Shown here: piece by piece, positions 17,988 through 26,530 of the stretch | Layout: every line of letters starts with the position of its first letter | How positions within the stretch are numbered: position 1 is the first letter of the stretch | Source of the DNA: Azospirillum oryzae | GTDB lineage: Bacteria > Pseudomonadota > Alphaproteobacteria > Azospirillales > Azospirillaceae | Assembly (NCBI RefSeq): GCF_900177515.1 | Contig: NZ_FXAK01000007.1 | Span: forward strand, 914,501 to 978,500 | Length of the DNA: 64,000 nucleotides | Direction: 5' to 3' | The notes under the pieces: generated by a model | Database searches by the model: none | Told to the model about the DNA's origin: nothing | Seen by the model: the letters and a program-made list of their open reading frames with translations, nothing else | Translations under genes and position numbers: made by a program

Positions 17988-18308
17988 GGGCGACAGGGGT
18001 CCTCAAAGGCATATTGCTGGGGAGCGTGATGGCGGCCCCTTATGCCACAGGATGTGCGCCGCGACAGAGTCCTGATCGGCTCCGCAGCACCGCTACCGTC
18101 CACCCTCCCGCGCCAGCGCAAGGAAGCCGGCGAGATAATCCACCTCCTCCTTCTCGCGAGATCCCGAAAATCCGGCGGTTGAGCATTCATGACGCCTGAT
18201 CAATCGATCCATGCGGACAAACCATTTCTGTTCATGCTGCCGCATCGCTAAAGCTGGATCGGCCACCGCGACGCGCAAAGTCCGCCGCAGCATCGTCCGA
18301 GGAGTCCC
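17988..18308. other. Divergent intergenic region ABC-F / MFS
   Basis: 321 bases between two divergent genes. It must contain both promoters, but I see no clear -35/-10 pair, palindrome or small gene. A GGAG-type ribosome-binding site lies just before the MFS start. Confidence 0.5.
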
Positions 18309-19538
18309 ATGTCGCAAGCCGAAGCCACCACCCGGACAGAAGCGGCCTCCGCGATCCCACAAGCGCATGAGCTTGGCAACATCGTCCGGCTGGTCATCGC
18401 CCAGGCGCTCGCTGGTGCCAACGCGATCGTCGTCTATGCAACCGGCGCAATCGTCGGCAACACGCTGGCTCCCAGCCCGGCGCTGGCGACCCTGCCGATT
18501 TCCATCTTCGTGGTCGGCATGGCGGTTTGCACCCTGCCGGCCGGGACCATCGCCCGGCGCTTCGGCCGTCGTGCCGCCTTCCTGGCGGGGACCGGATGCG
18601 GCGTGCTGGTCGGGCTGCTGTCGTCGCTCGCCATCCTGTTCGGGTCGTTCTGGCTGTTCTGCGCGGCGATGATTCCCGGCGGGGCCTATGCCGCCGTGGT
18701 GCTGTCCTTCCGCTTTGCCGCCGCCGACTGCACCTCGGCGGAGCGCCGGCCACGCGCCATGTCGGTGGTAATGGCGGGAGGCGTGGTCGCCGGTGTGGTC
18801 GGGCCGCAGTTGGTCACCCACACCATGAACCTGTGGCCGCCCCACCTGTTCGCCGCGACCTACGTCGCGCAGGCTGCCGTCGCGGCGGTATCGGCGCTGG
18901 TGCTGCTCGGTGTCCGCCTGCCCAAGCCGACCGCGGCGGAGGTCGCCGGTGGGCGGCCATTGGGCGCCATCCTGCGCCAGCCCCGCTTCGTCACCGCGGT
19001 GATCTGCGGGGTGGTGTCCTATCTGCTGATGAACTTCCTGATGACCGCCGCCCCGCTGGCGATGAGGCTGTGCGGCCTGCCGCAGGAATCGGCCAACCTC
19101 GGCCTGCAATGGCACGTCATCGCCATGTACGCCCCCAGCTTCTTCACCGGACGGCTGATCGGCCGCTTCGGTTCCCCGCGGATGGTCGCCGCCGGACTGA
19201 CGCTGATCGCCGCGGCCTCGGCGGTCGGGCTGTCGGGGCAGGATGTCGCCCATTTCTGGTTCAGCCTGATCCTGTTGGGGGTGGGGTGGAACTTCGGCTT
19301 CCTCGGCGCCTCCGCCCTGGTGCTGGACTGCCACCGGCCGGAGGAGAAGACGCGGGTGCAGTCGCTGAACGACTTCCTCGTCTTCGGCACCATGGCCTTC
19401 GGCTCCTTCGCCTCTGGCAGCCTGCTGACCAGCTACGGCTGGGACACCGTCCTGCGCATCTCCTTCGTGCCGCTGGTGCTGGCGACCGTGGCGCTGATGG
19501 TGACGGCGATGTATCGCGGCGACCAAAAGGCGGCCTGA
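18309..19538 (+). CDS. Major facilitator superfamily transporter
   Basis: A 409-residue MFS permease with about 12 hydrophobic segments. The loop 2-3 motif (GTIARRFGRRAAFLAG, near residue 80) is the MFS fingerprint, and a second copy-like loop occurs as GRLIGRFGSPRMVAAG in the second half. The N-terminal 25 residues are cytoplasmic and Ala/Thr-rich. Substrate cannot be inferred; the overall look is of the drug-efflux or YcaD-like group. It is convergent with the cysNC gene, separated by a 12-bp perfect hairpin. Confidence 0.85.
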   Translation: MSQAEATTRTEAASAIPQAHELGNIVRLVIAQALAGANAIVVYATGAIVGNTLAPSPALATLPISIFVVGMAVCTLPAGTIARRFGRRAAFLAGTGCGVLVGLLSSLAILFGSFWLFCAAMIPGGAYAAVVLSFRFAAADCTSAERRPRAMSVVMAGGVVAGVVGPQLVTHTMNLWPPHLFAATYVAQAAVAAVSALVLLGVRLPKPTAAEVAGGRPLGAILRQPRFVTAVICGVVSYLLMNFLMTAAPLAMRLCGLPQESANLGLQWHVIAMYAPSFFTGRLIGRFGSPRMVAAGLTLIAAASAVGLSGQDVAHFWFSLILLGVGWNFGFLGASALVLDCHRPEEKTRVQSLNDFLVFGTMAFGSFASGSLLTSYGWDTVLRISFVPLVLATVALMVTAMYRGDQKAA

Positions 19539-19544
19539 AAACAC

Positions 19545-19576
19545 TTCGGGCGCGGTCTTTCCCCCGCGCCCGAAGC
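19545..19576. terminator. Bidirectional hairpin between MFS and cysNC
   Basis: CTTCGGGCGCGG (19545-19556) and CCGCGCCCGAAG (19565-19576) form a perfect 12-bp stem with an 8-base loop between two convergent genes. The T-run is poor on both sides, so its strength as an intrinsic terminator is uncertain. Confidence 0.65.
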
Positions 19577-19597
19577 TTCACCCTATAACGCCGACCC

Positions 19598-21466
19598 TCA
19601 GATCACATAGGTCAGCTCTTTCTCCGACTTCAGGCTGTTCTTGCCCAAGGTCTCGTCGACATAGTCGAGCAGCTGGGCCAGGGCCTCGCTGCGGCTCAGC
19701 GCGTCGGTGTCGATCACCAGTTCGGGCTGGTCCGGCGCCTCGTAGGGGGCCGAGATGCCGGTGAACTCGGCGATCTCGCCGGCCCGTGCCTTCTTGTAGA
19801 GGCCCTTGGGGTCGCGCTCCTCGCAGGTGGCGAGGTCGGCGGCGACATAGACCTCGTGGAAGCGCTCGCCGCCGATCACCCGCGCCCGCGCCCGGTCGGA
19901 CTTCAGCGGCGAGATCAGCGAGGCGATCACCACCATGCCGGCGTCGGCGAACAGCTTCGCCGTCTCGGCCACCCGGCGGATGTTCTCCGCCCGGTCATCC
20001 GACGAGAAGCCCAGGCCGGCGTTCAGGCCGTTGCGGACATTGTCGCCGTCCAGCACGAAGGTCTGCCAGCCGCGGTCGAACAGCGCGCGTTCCAGCGCCA
20101 TCGCCAGCGTCGACTTGCCGGCACCCGACAGGCCGGTCAGCCAGACGATGCCGCCCTTGTGGCCGTTGGCCTGGGACCGCTCCTCCAGCGAGACGGTGTG
20201 CGACACCTCGGTGATGTTGGCCGCCGCAGCGTCCTCGATCTCCACCACCAGGCAGCCGCCGACCACGTCGTTGCCGTCGATCAGCGCGCCGCGGCCGGTG
20301 CGCGGCAGCTCCGACGCCAGATCCAAGGCGATCGGTGAGCGGGAGCGCAGCACCACCTCCGCAACCTCGTTGCGGCGGACCGCCTTGCCGGGGGTGCTGG
20401 ACAAATCCTCCACGTCGATGACCGCCGTCACCTGCTCCACCGTCACCCGGTGTTCGCCGGTGGCGATCTTCAGCGTGTAGGTCTTGCCGACCACCAGCGG
20501 GTCGGACACCAGCCAGAACAGCCGCACGCTCAGCCGGTGGGCCAGCGTCGGGGCGTCGGCCTGATGGTGGGCGATGTGGCCGCGTTCGGCGAAGATGCGC
20601 TTGTCCAGCGTGATGCCGATGCTCTGCCCGGCCTGGGCCGACAGCACCGTCTCCGGATGGTTCCACGCCTCGATGCTGACCACCTTGGCGCTGGCGCCGG
20701 TGGGCGAGAAGTGCAGGGTGTCGCCGACGCGCAGCCGCCCGCTTTCGATGCGGCCGGCGAGGATGCGGCGGTCGTCCGGCTTGTAGACGTCCTGCAGCGG
20801 GAAGCGCAGCGGCTGGTCCGGCGAGGTCTGCTGCGGACGGAAGGCGTCGAGCTGCTCGATCACCGTCGGGCCGAGATACCAGTCGGACTGCTCGCTGCGG
20901 CTGACGATGTTGTCGCCGTTGCGGGCGGAAACCGGGATCACCGCCTTCGGCTGCAGCCCCAGCTCGGCCAGATAGTCCTTGATCTCCTGCGCGACCACCT
21001 CATAGCGGCGGCTGGAGAACTCGACCTTGTCCATCTTGTTGACGACGACCGCGACCTGACGCACGCCCAGCAGATGCAGCAGGAAGGCGTGGCGGCGCGA
21101 CTGTTCCAGCGCGCCCTCGTCGGCGTCGATCACCAGCAGGGCGGCGTCGGCCTGGGAGGCGCCGGTCACCATGTTCTTCAGGAACTCGGTGTGGCCGGGC
21201 GCGTCGATGATGACGTAGGGGCGCTGCTTGGTCTTGAAGTGGATCTGCGTGGTGTCGATGGTGATGCCCTGGTCACGCTCGGCCTGCAGCGCGTCCATGA
21301 CGAAGGCCCATTCGAACGGCATGCCGCGCTTGCGGCTCATTTCGCGGACCTGCTCCACCTTGCCGTCGGGCAGGCTGCCGGTGTCGTTCAGCAGGCGGCC
21401 GATCAGCGTGGACTTGCCATGGTCGACATGGCCGACGATGACGATGCGAAGTTGAGAATGCGGCAT
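19598..21466 (-). CDS. cysNC: Bifunctional sulfate adenylyltransferase subunit 1 / APS kinase (CysN-CysC, NodQ-like)
   Basis: A 622-residue fusion. The N-terminal GTPase (about 1-430) is CysN, the regulatory subunit of ATP sulfurylase, with GHVDHGKST, switch-region DTTQIHF, DAPGH and NKMDK. The C-terminal about 180 residues are APS kinase with Walker [25 protein letters not shown] and [12 protein letters not shown]. The start at 21466 leaves one base after the cysD stop. CysD-CysN make APS; the kinase domain makes PAPS. Because the adjacent CysH is of the APS-reducing type, the kinase part probably feeds sulfation reactions rather than cysteine synthesis (inference). Confidence 0.95.
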   Translation of the reverse strand: MPHSQLRIVIVGHVDHGKSTLIGRLLNDTGSLPDGKVEQVREMSRKRGMPFEWAFVMDALQAERDQGITIDTTQIHFKTKQRPYVIIDAPGHTEFLKNMVTGASQADAALLVIDADEGALEQSRRHAFLLHLLGVRQVAVVVNKMDKVEFSSRRYEVVAQEIKDYLAELGLQPKAVIPVSARNGDNIVSRSEQSDWYLGPTVIEQLDAFRPQQTSPDQPLRFPLQDVYKPDDRRILAGRIESGRLRVGDTLHFSPTGASAKVVSIEAWNHPETVLSAQAGQSIGITLDKRIFAERGHIAHHQADAPTLAHRLSVRLFWLVSDPLVVGKTYTLKIATGEHRVTVEQVTAVIDVEDLSSTPGKAVRRNEVAEVVLRSRSPIALDLASELPRTGRGALIDGNDVVGGCLVVEIEDAAAANITEVSHTVSLEERSQANGHKGGIVWLTGLSGAGKSTLAMALERALFDRGWQTFVLDGDNVRNGLNAGLGFSSDDRAENIRRVAETAKLFADAGMVVIASLISPLKSDRARARVIGGERFHEVYVAADLATCEERDPKGLYKKARAGEIAEFTGISAPYEAPDQPELVIDTDALSRSEALAQLLDYVDETLGKNSLKSEKELTYVI

Positions 21467-21467
21467 C

Positions 21468-22265
21468 TTACATGTACCCCACGCTGCGCAGGCGCTCGAA
21501 GCTGTCTTCTGATTCATTGTCCATCGCGCGGCCGGCGCGTTCCGGCACGCGGGTCACCTGAAGCTCGGCGATGATCTCGTCGATGGTGGACGCGTTGCTG
21601 TCGACCGGGAAGGTGATGTTCTTCTCGCCCAGGGAGCGATAGCGCTTGCCGTCCTTGGCGAAGTACAGCGGGACGATGGGAATCCCTTCGCGCTGCGAAT
21701 AGCGCCAGATGTCCAGCTCGGTCCAGGCCAGCAGCGGGTGGATGCGGACATGGACGCCTTCGGGGAAGCGGGTCTTGTAATGGTCCCAGAACTCCGCCGG
21801 CTGGTCCTTCACGTCCCAGTCGCCTTCCAGCGAGCGTGGCGAGAACACGCGCTCCTTGGCGCGGGTCGCCTGCTCGTCGCGGCGGATGCCGACCATCACG
21901 CCCTGATAGGCATGGTCGCGCAGCAGGTTCTTCAGCCCTTCCGTCTTGCGCGCGGCGGCGCGGGTCAGCGGCGGCAGGGTCTGGTCCATTTCCTCCTCGG
22001 GCGGGCACTGCTCCACCTTCAGGTCGAGGTCCCATTCCTTGGTGATGCGGTCGCGGAACTCGTAGACCTCCGGCAGCTCCATGGCGGTGTCGAGCTGCAC
22101 GACGGGGAAGGGGATGCGCCCGAAGAACGCCTTGCGGCAGAGCCAGAGCAGCGCGTTGCTGTCCTTGCCGATCGACCAGAGCATCGCCAGCTTGTCGATG
22201 CGGTTGTAGGCCTCGCGCAGAATATAGATGCTCTGGTTTTCGAGCTGGTCGAGATCGGCGCTCAT
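21468..22265 (-). CDS. cysD: Sulfate adenylyltransferase subunit 2
   Basis: A 265-residue catalytic subunit of ATP sulfurylase. The start at 22265 overlaps the cysH stop (ATGA), giving [21 protein letters not shown], the usual N-terminus. The PP-loop reads [12 protein letters not shown]. Other conserved segments are [39 protein letters not shown], and the C-terminal [20 protein letters not shown] with GYM. It sits between cysH and cysNC in one leftward operon. It forms a complex with CysN to activate sulfate to APS in the cytoplasm. Confidence 0.96.
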   Translation of the reverse strand: MSADLDQLENQSIYILREAYNRIDKLAMLWSIGKDSNALLWLCRKAFFGRIPFPVVQLDTAMELPEVYEFRDRITKEWDLDLKVEQCPPEEEMDQTLPPLTRAAARKTEGLKNLLRDHAYQGVMVGIRRDEQATRAKERVFSPRSLEGDWDVKDQPAEFWDHYKTRFPEGVHVRIHPLLAWTELDIWRYSQREGIPIVPLYFAKDGKRYRSLGEKNITFPVDSNASTIDEIIAELQVTRVPERAGRAMDNESEDSFERLRSVGYM

Positions 22266-22972
22266 CGGGCGATTCCAATCATGGTGGTGTGTATGCCGCA
22301 TTCGGTCTTGGCGCTGCCGGCCCAACGGCCGGAACGCGGGTCGGCACCGGGCGCCACTCGCTCGGTGCAGGTGTAACAGCCGATCGACAGGAACCCGTCG
22401 GCCTCCAGCGGGTGGCGCGGCAGATCGCGCCGGGTGAACTCTTCCTCCAGCCGGTCCTTGTCCCAGTTGGCCAGCGGGTTGACCTTCACGCGGCCCCCCT
22501 CCGCCTCGAACAGGGGCAGGGCGGCGCGGGTCGCCGACTGGAAACGCTTGCGGCCCGTCACCCAGGCCTCCAGCCCGGCGGTGGCCAGCGCGCGCTCCAG
22601 CGGCACCGTCTTGCGCAGATGGCAGCAGGCGTCATAGTCGCGGTTGAACAGCAGGCCGTCCTTGTCGCCGGCGGCGAGATCGTCGGCCGTCGGCCCGATC
22701 TCCCGCACATCGCGCAGGCCAAGCCGCTCCACCAGCTGATCGCGGTAGCGCAGGGTCTCGCCGAACAGCTTGCCGGTATTCACAAACAGAACCGGGAAAT
22801 CCGGCGTCGCCTCGGCGGCCAGCGCCAGCAGCACCGCGGATTCGGCGCCGAAGGACGACAGCAGCGCGATCCGCCCGCCGAACAGCTCATGCATGGCGGC
22901 CAGCAGCGGCGCGCCTTCCAGCGTGCCGTGGCTGTCGGTCAGATGCTTCACCCGTGTTTCCGCGTCCATCAT
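22262..22972 (-). CDS. cysH: Phosphoadenylyl/adenylyl-sulfate reductase, 4Fe-4S (APS) type
   Basis: A reductase of about 236 residues converting activated sulfate to sulfite with thioredoxin. The core includes LLSSFGAESAVLL, PVLFVNTGKLFGETLRYRD and the catalytic Cys in KTECGIHT. Two extra cysteine pairs, DYDACCHLRK and GCYTCTERV, are the 4Fe-4S ligands that mark APS-reducing enzymes (PAPS reductases lack them). The start at 22972 (MMDAETRVKH) has AAGG a few bases upstream; 22969 and 22996 are alternatives. It is first in the leftward operon cysH-cysD-cysNC. Upstream lies the paired TCTACT-N5-ARTAGGC motif. Confidence 0.93.
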   Translation of the reverse strand: MMDAETRVKHLTDSHGTLEGAPLLAAMHELFGGRIALLSSFGAESAVLLALAAEATPDFPVLFVNTGKLFGETLRYRDQLVERLGLRDVREIGPTADDLAAGDKDGLLFNRDYDACCHLRKTVPLERALATAGLEAWVTGRKRFQSATRAALPLFEAEGGRVKVNPLANWDKDRLEEEFTRRDLPRHPLEADGFLSIGCYTCTERVAPGADPRSGRWAGSAKTECGIHTTMIGIAR

Positions 22973-23000
22973 CGGCTGCCTTTCGCGGTGGCTCATTAAA

Positions 23001-23018
23001 TCTACTGATGAAGTAGGC
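23001..23018. promoter_or_regulatory. Operator-like motif, copy 1 (TCTACT-N5-AGTAGGC)
   Basis: TCTACT, five bases, AGTAGGC, with CTACT/AGTAG forming an inverted repeat. It lies 29 bases upstream of the chosen cysH start in the divergent cys promoter region. A second copy at 23078 supports a real binding site for a sulfur regulator, not yet identified. Confidence 0.55.
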
Positions 23019-23077
23019 AATGCGTTTGTGTTTGCACATTAACACCAGCGGAAAACCCGTGCAACGTAAATACATTC

Positions 23078-23095
23078 TCTACTTGTTTAATAGGC
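23078..23095. promoter_or_regulatory. Operator-like motif, copy 2 (TCTACT-N5-AATAGGC)
   Basis: Same pattern as 23001-23018 with one change in the right half (AATAGGC). The two copies are 77 bases apart, start to start, in the same orientation, inside the shared region between cysH (leftward) and the siroheme synthase gene (rightward). Confidence 0.55.
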
Positions 23096-23244
23096 TTGTG
23101 CTTTGCTGCAATCGCTTGTGTGAAATATGTTGATTGTCGTGTGGCGGCTGGGCTAAATACCGCCATGCACAGCATCACCCATATAAGCGGCGCGAACCGC
23201 CGCTCCGTTCCGTCGAACCCGGCATCGGCATTGGGGATGCGGCC

Positions 23245-23802
23245 ATGATTCCGCTGGCGCTCGACCCGGCGCAGGTGGTGATCGCGCTGGCCGGCAACGG
23301 CCCGCTCGCGGTGCGCCGCCTGACCCAGCTGCGCGAGGGTGGGGCGGACCCGCAGGTGTTTTCACCGGAGCCGGATGGGGAATTGGCCGCGCTGGCCGGC
23401 GACCGTCTGGTGCGGGCTCTGCCCGAAGCCGCCGATTTGGACAAGATCGGCGTGCTGTATGTCATGGGGCTGGGGACGGAGACCGAGACGGCGCTGGCGG
23501 AGCTGGCGCGGCAGCGCCGCGTGCTGGTGAATGTCGAGGACGTCATCCCCTTGTGTGATTTCCACTCGCCCTCCGTGGTGCGGCGTGGCGATCTGGTGAT
23601 GACCATCTCCACCGGCGGCCGCAGCCCGACCCTCGCCAGCCTGCTGCGCCAGCGGCTTGAGGCGCTGTTCCCGGCGGAGTGGGCGGAGCGTCTGCGCACC
23701 ATCGCCGACTTCCGCAACCGCCGCCGGGCGGAGGGGGCGTCGATGTCCGATGTCGCCCGCGAAACCCGCGAGCTGATCGACCGGGAGGGTTGGCTGCCAT
23801 GA
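23245..23802 (+). CDS. Precorrin-2 dehydrogenase / sirohydrochlorin ferrochelatase (CysG N-terminal type)
   Basis: A 185-residue siroheme synthase covering only the dehydrogenase/ferrochelatase part of CysG; the uroporphyrinogen methyltransferase half is not present. The NAD-binding start VVIALAGNGPLAVRRLTQL and the family signature CDFHSPSVVRRGDLVMTIST, with GGRSPTLASLLRQRLE, are clear. The start at 23245 is the first in-frame ATG next to the conserved core. It makes siroheme, the prosthetic group of the sulfite reductase encoded 470 bases downstream in the same direction. A cobA-type methyltransferase must be elsewhere. Confidence 0.92.
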   Translation: MIPLALDPAQVVIALAGNGPLAVRRLTQLREGGADPQVFSPEPDGELAALAGDRLVRALPEAADLDKIGVLYVMGLGTETETALAELARQRRVLVNVEDVIPLCDFHSPSVVRRGDLVMTISTGGRSPTLASLLRQRLEALFPAEWAERLRTIADFRNRRRAEGASMSDVARETRELIDREGWLP

Positions 23803-23904
23803 ACACCGCCATGATGGCCGCAATCCCGCCGAATTCACTGCCGGACCATCGTCGGTTCGGGTAAGACACCACCGCTTTAGAGAACGACCAGCCAGGAGAG
23901 CCAG

Positions 23905-24225
23905 ATGTCGGCCAAGGATCGATCGAAGGAAGGGTCGATGAAAGCCATCACCGCCAACCGCCTGCGCGACGGGGAAGTCGTGTTCCTGGGCGAGGGCGGC
24001 CGGTGGGTCGAATCCTTCGCCGAGGCCGCGCTGTTCCCGCGCGCCGAGGCCGACGCCGTGCTGGCCCCCGCCAAGGAGAAGGCGGAGCGCGAGCAGTTCG
24101 CCGTCGACATCTACACCTTCGAGGTGGTGGAACAGGACGGCGTTCCGGTCCCGGCGACGATGCGCGAGCGCATCCGCACCGCCGGCCCGACCGTCCGTCT
24201 CGATCTCGGCAAGCAGGCCGCCTGA
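23905..24225 (+). CDS. DUF2849 family protein in sulfite reductase operon
   Basis: A 106-residue protein whose core (MKAITANRLRDGEVVFLGEGGRWVES...) matches DUF2849, a small family found next to cysI in alphaproteobacteria. AGGAGAG lies six bases before the ATG at 23905; an internal ATG at 23938 also has a good site and fits the family start, so either may be used. There is no signal peptide, Cys cluster or catalytic motif. It is followed after 45 bases by cysI. The constant link to CysI suggests an accessory or electron-transfer-related role, but that is inference. Confidence 0.82.
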   Translation: MSAKDRSKEGSMKAITANRLRDGEVVFLGEGGRWVESFAEAALFPRAEADAVLAPAKEKAEREQFAVDIYTFEVVEQDGVPVPATMRERIRTAGPTVRLDLGKQAA

Positions 24226-24270
24226 ATTCTTGAATGCTGGCCGTTCCGGCGGCCCTGAGGGTTTATCGAC

Positions 24271-25962
24271 ATGAACCACATCGCGCCCGGCGCCCGTGCC
24301 GGCATCTATCACTACGACGAGATCGACCGGCAGTTCGTCGCCGAGCGCGTCGAGCAGTTCCGCAAACAGGTCGACCGCCGCCTGTCGGGCGAGCTGACGG
24401 AGGAGGAGTTCAAGCCGATCCGGCTGATGAACGGCCTCTACCTCCAGCTTCACGCCTACATGCTGCGCATCGCCGTGCCCTATGGCGTGATGTCCGCCAC
24501 CCAGCTGCGCAAGCTGTCGGCCATCGGGCGCAAGTATGACCGCGGCTACGGCCATTTCACCACCCGCCAGAACCTGCAGTACAACTGGATCAAGCTGGAG
24601 GACACTCCGGCGATCCTGCATGAGCTGGCCGAGGTGGACATGCACGCGCTGCAGACCAGCGGCAACTGCGTGCGCAACGTCACCACCGACCCGTTCGTCG
24701 GCGCCGCCAAGGATGAAGTCGTGGACGGCCGCGTCTATGCCGAGATCCTGCGGCAGTGGACGACGATGCACCCCGAGTTCACCTACCTGCCGCGCAAGTT
24801 CAAGATCGCCATCTCCGGCGCCGAGAGCGATCGCGCCGCGGTCCGCATCCATGACGTCGGCCTGCTGGCGCGCCGCAACGAGAAGGGCGAGCCGGGCTTC
24901 TCCTTCTATGTCGGCGGCGGTCTCGGCCGCTCGCCCTTCGTCGGCAAGCTGGTCCGCGAGTGGGTGGCGCAGGAGGATTTCGTCGCCTACCTGGAAGCCA
25001 TCCTGCGCGTCTACAACCAGTACGGCCGCCGCGACAACATCTATAAGGCGCGCATCAAGATCCTGGTCCACGAGCTGGGGCTGGAGAAGTTCACCCAGGA
25101 GGTGGAGGAGGAGTTCGCCCGGCTGCGCGGCCCCAAATACCGCCTGGACCCGGAGATCGTCGAGGGGATACGCAAGCACTTCGCCCCGCCGCCCTTCGAG
25201 GAACTGCCCGACCATTCGGAATCCCTGGAGCGTGCCCGTGCGGCCGACCCGGCCTTCGCCAACTGGCTGGCGGTCAATGTCGCGGAGCACAAGGCGCCGG
25301 GCTATGCCATCGCCACCGTCTCGCTGAAGCCGGCCGGTGGCATTCCGGGCGACGCCACCTGCGACCAGATGGACCTCGTCGCCGATCTGGCCGAGCGTCA
25401 CAGCTTCGGCGAGCTGCGCGTCACCCATGTCCAGAACCTCGTCCTCGCCCATGTGAAGAAGGACGAGCTGTACGACCTGTGGAAGCAGCTGGACGCCGCC
25501 GGTCTCGGCAGCGCCAATGCCGGTCTGATCGGCGACATCATCGCCTGCCCGGGGCTGGATTACTGCGCGCTGGCCAACGCCCGCTCGATCCCGCTGGCGC
25601 AGGCGATCTCGGCCCGCTTCGCCGATCCGCTCCGCCAGCGCACCATCGGCGAGCTGGGCATCAAGATCAGCGGCTGCATCAACGCCTGCGGCCATCACCA
25701 TGTCGGCGCCATCGGCATCCTCGGCGTCGACAAGAAGGGCACCGAGTATTACCAGATCACCGTCGGCGGCGACCCGACGCTGACCACGGCCATCGGCGAC
25801 ATCCTCGGCCCGGCGGTGACGGAGACCGAAGCGGTGGACGCCATCGAGGCCATCGTCGACGTCTATCTCGCCAACCGGTCGGACGAGAGCGAGCGCTTCA
25901 TCGACACGCTCAAGCGCGTCGGCCATGCCCCGTTCAAGGAGAGAATCTATGCCGCTGATTGA
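24271..25962 (+). CDS. cysI: Assimilatory sulfite (or nitrite/sulfite) reductase hemoprotein
   Basis: A 563-residue siroheme/4Fe-4S reductase delivering six electrons to sulfite. Substrate-channel motifs are GHFTTRQNLQYNWIKL near the N-terminus, SGNCVRNVTTDP, and FSFYVGGGLGRSPFVGK. The cluster ligands are at the C-terminus in IIACPGLDYCALA and KISGCINACGHHH. Nitrite reductases of the same superfamily look alike, but the siroheme, DUF2849 and cys surroundings favour sulfite. No cysJ flavoprotein is present, so electrons probably come from ferredoxin or another donor. The last codons overlap the next gene. Confidence 0.93.
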   Translation: MNHIAPGARAGIYHYDEIDRQFVAERVEQFRKQVDRRLSGELTEEEFKPIRLMNGLYLQLHAYMLRIAVPYGVMSATQLRKLSAIGRKYDRGYGHFTTRQNLQYNWIKLEDTPAILHELAEVDMHALQTSGNCVRNVTTDPFVGAAKDEVVDGRVYAEILRQWTTMHPEFTYLPRKFKIAISGAESDRAAVRIHDVGLLARRNEKGEPGFSFYVGGGLGRSPFVGKLVREWVAQEDFVAYLEAILRVYNQYGRRDNIYKARIKILVHELGLEKFTQEVEEEFARLRGPKYRLDPEIVEGIRKHFAPPPFEELPDHSESLERARAADPAFANWLAVNVAEHKAPGYAIATVSLKPAGGIPGDATCDQMDLVADLAERHSFGELRVTHVQNLVLAHVKKDELYDLWKQLDAAGLGSANAGLIGDIIACPGLDYCALANARSIPLAQAISARFADPLRQRTIGELGIKISGCINACGHHHVGAIGILGVDKKGTEYYQITVGGDPTLTTAIGDILGPAVTETEAVDAIEAIVDVYLANRSDESERFIDTLKRVGHAPFKERIYAAD

Positions 25963-26464
25963 GAATGGGCGCATCGGCGAGGACGCCTGGAGCTTCATCC
26001 CCGACGGCGAGCCGGTCCCCAACGACCGCCCGGTCATCATCAGCTTCGAGCGCTGGCAGGCGGAGCGTGACAGCTTCGAGGGCCGCAACGCCCGGCTCGG
26101 CGTGCGGCTGAAGAGCGGCACGCTGGCGGGCGCCATCGCCGCCGACCTCGACCGCTTCTCCCTGGTGGCGGTGGAGTTCGCCAAGTTCCGCGATGGCCGC
26201 GGCTTCTCCACCGCGCGCGAACTGCGGGAGCGCTATGGCTACACCGGCGAGATCCGCGCGGTCGGCCATGTCATCCCCGACCAGTATCTCTATCTGGTCC
26301 GCACCGGCTTCACCTCGGTGGAGGCGCCGGAAGGCACCAACCCGGACAGTTGGGCCAACGCGCTGACCGAGGTCACCATCGCCTTCCAGCCCAGCCTGGA
26401 CGACACCGCGCCGCTGTCACTGCTGCGCCGCAAGCTGAAGGTGGGACAGGCCGACGTCGGGTAA
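25949..26464 (+). CDS. DUF934 family protein
   Basis: A 171-residue protein of DUF934, regularly found directly behind cysI in proteobacteria. AAGGAGAG precedes the ATG at 25949, and the gene overlaps the cysI end by 14 bases, so translation is coupled. Conserved features are DRPVIISFERWQ, the LDRFSLVAVEFAKFRDGRGFS signature, and ELRERYGYTGEIRAVGHVIPD. No cofactor motif is evident. A role in sulfite reductase assembly or electron supply is plausible but unproven. A strong terminator follows. Confidence 0.88.
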   Translation: MPLIENGRIGEDAWSFIPDGEPVPNDRPVIISFERWQAERDSFEGRNARLGVRLKSGTLAGAIAADLDRFSLVAVEFAKFRDGRGFSTARELRERYGYTGEIRAVGHVIPDQYLYLVRTGFTSVEAPEGTNPDSWANALTEVTIAFQPSLDDTAPLSLLRRKLKVGQADVG

Positions 26465-26493
26465 GGCGGTTTCCGCCGACCGACACGAGAAGG

Positions 26494-26526
26494 AAAGGCG
26501 CCGTCCCGGCCGGGGCGGCGCCTTTT
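26494..26526 (+). terminator. Rho-independent terminator of the cysI operon
   Basis: A ten-base-pair stem (AAAGGCGCCG, 26494-26503, with CGGCGCCTTT, 26516-26525) encloses a 12-base GC-rich loop and runs into TTTT. It lies 30 bases after the DUF934 stop and just before the stop of the leftward RTX gene, so it may serve both. Confidence 0.85.
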
Positions 26527-26530
26527 CCCG

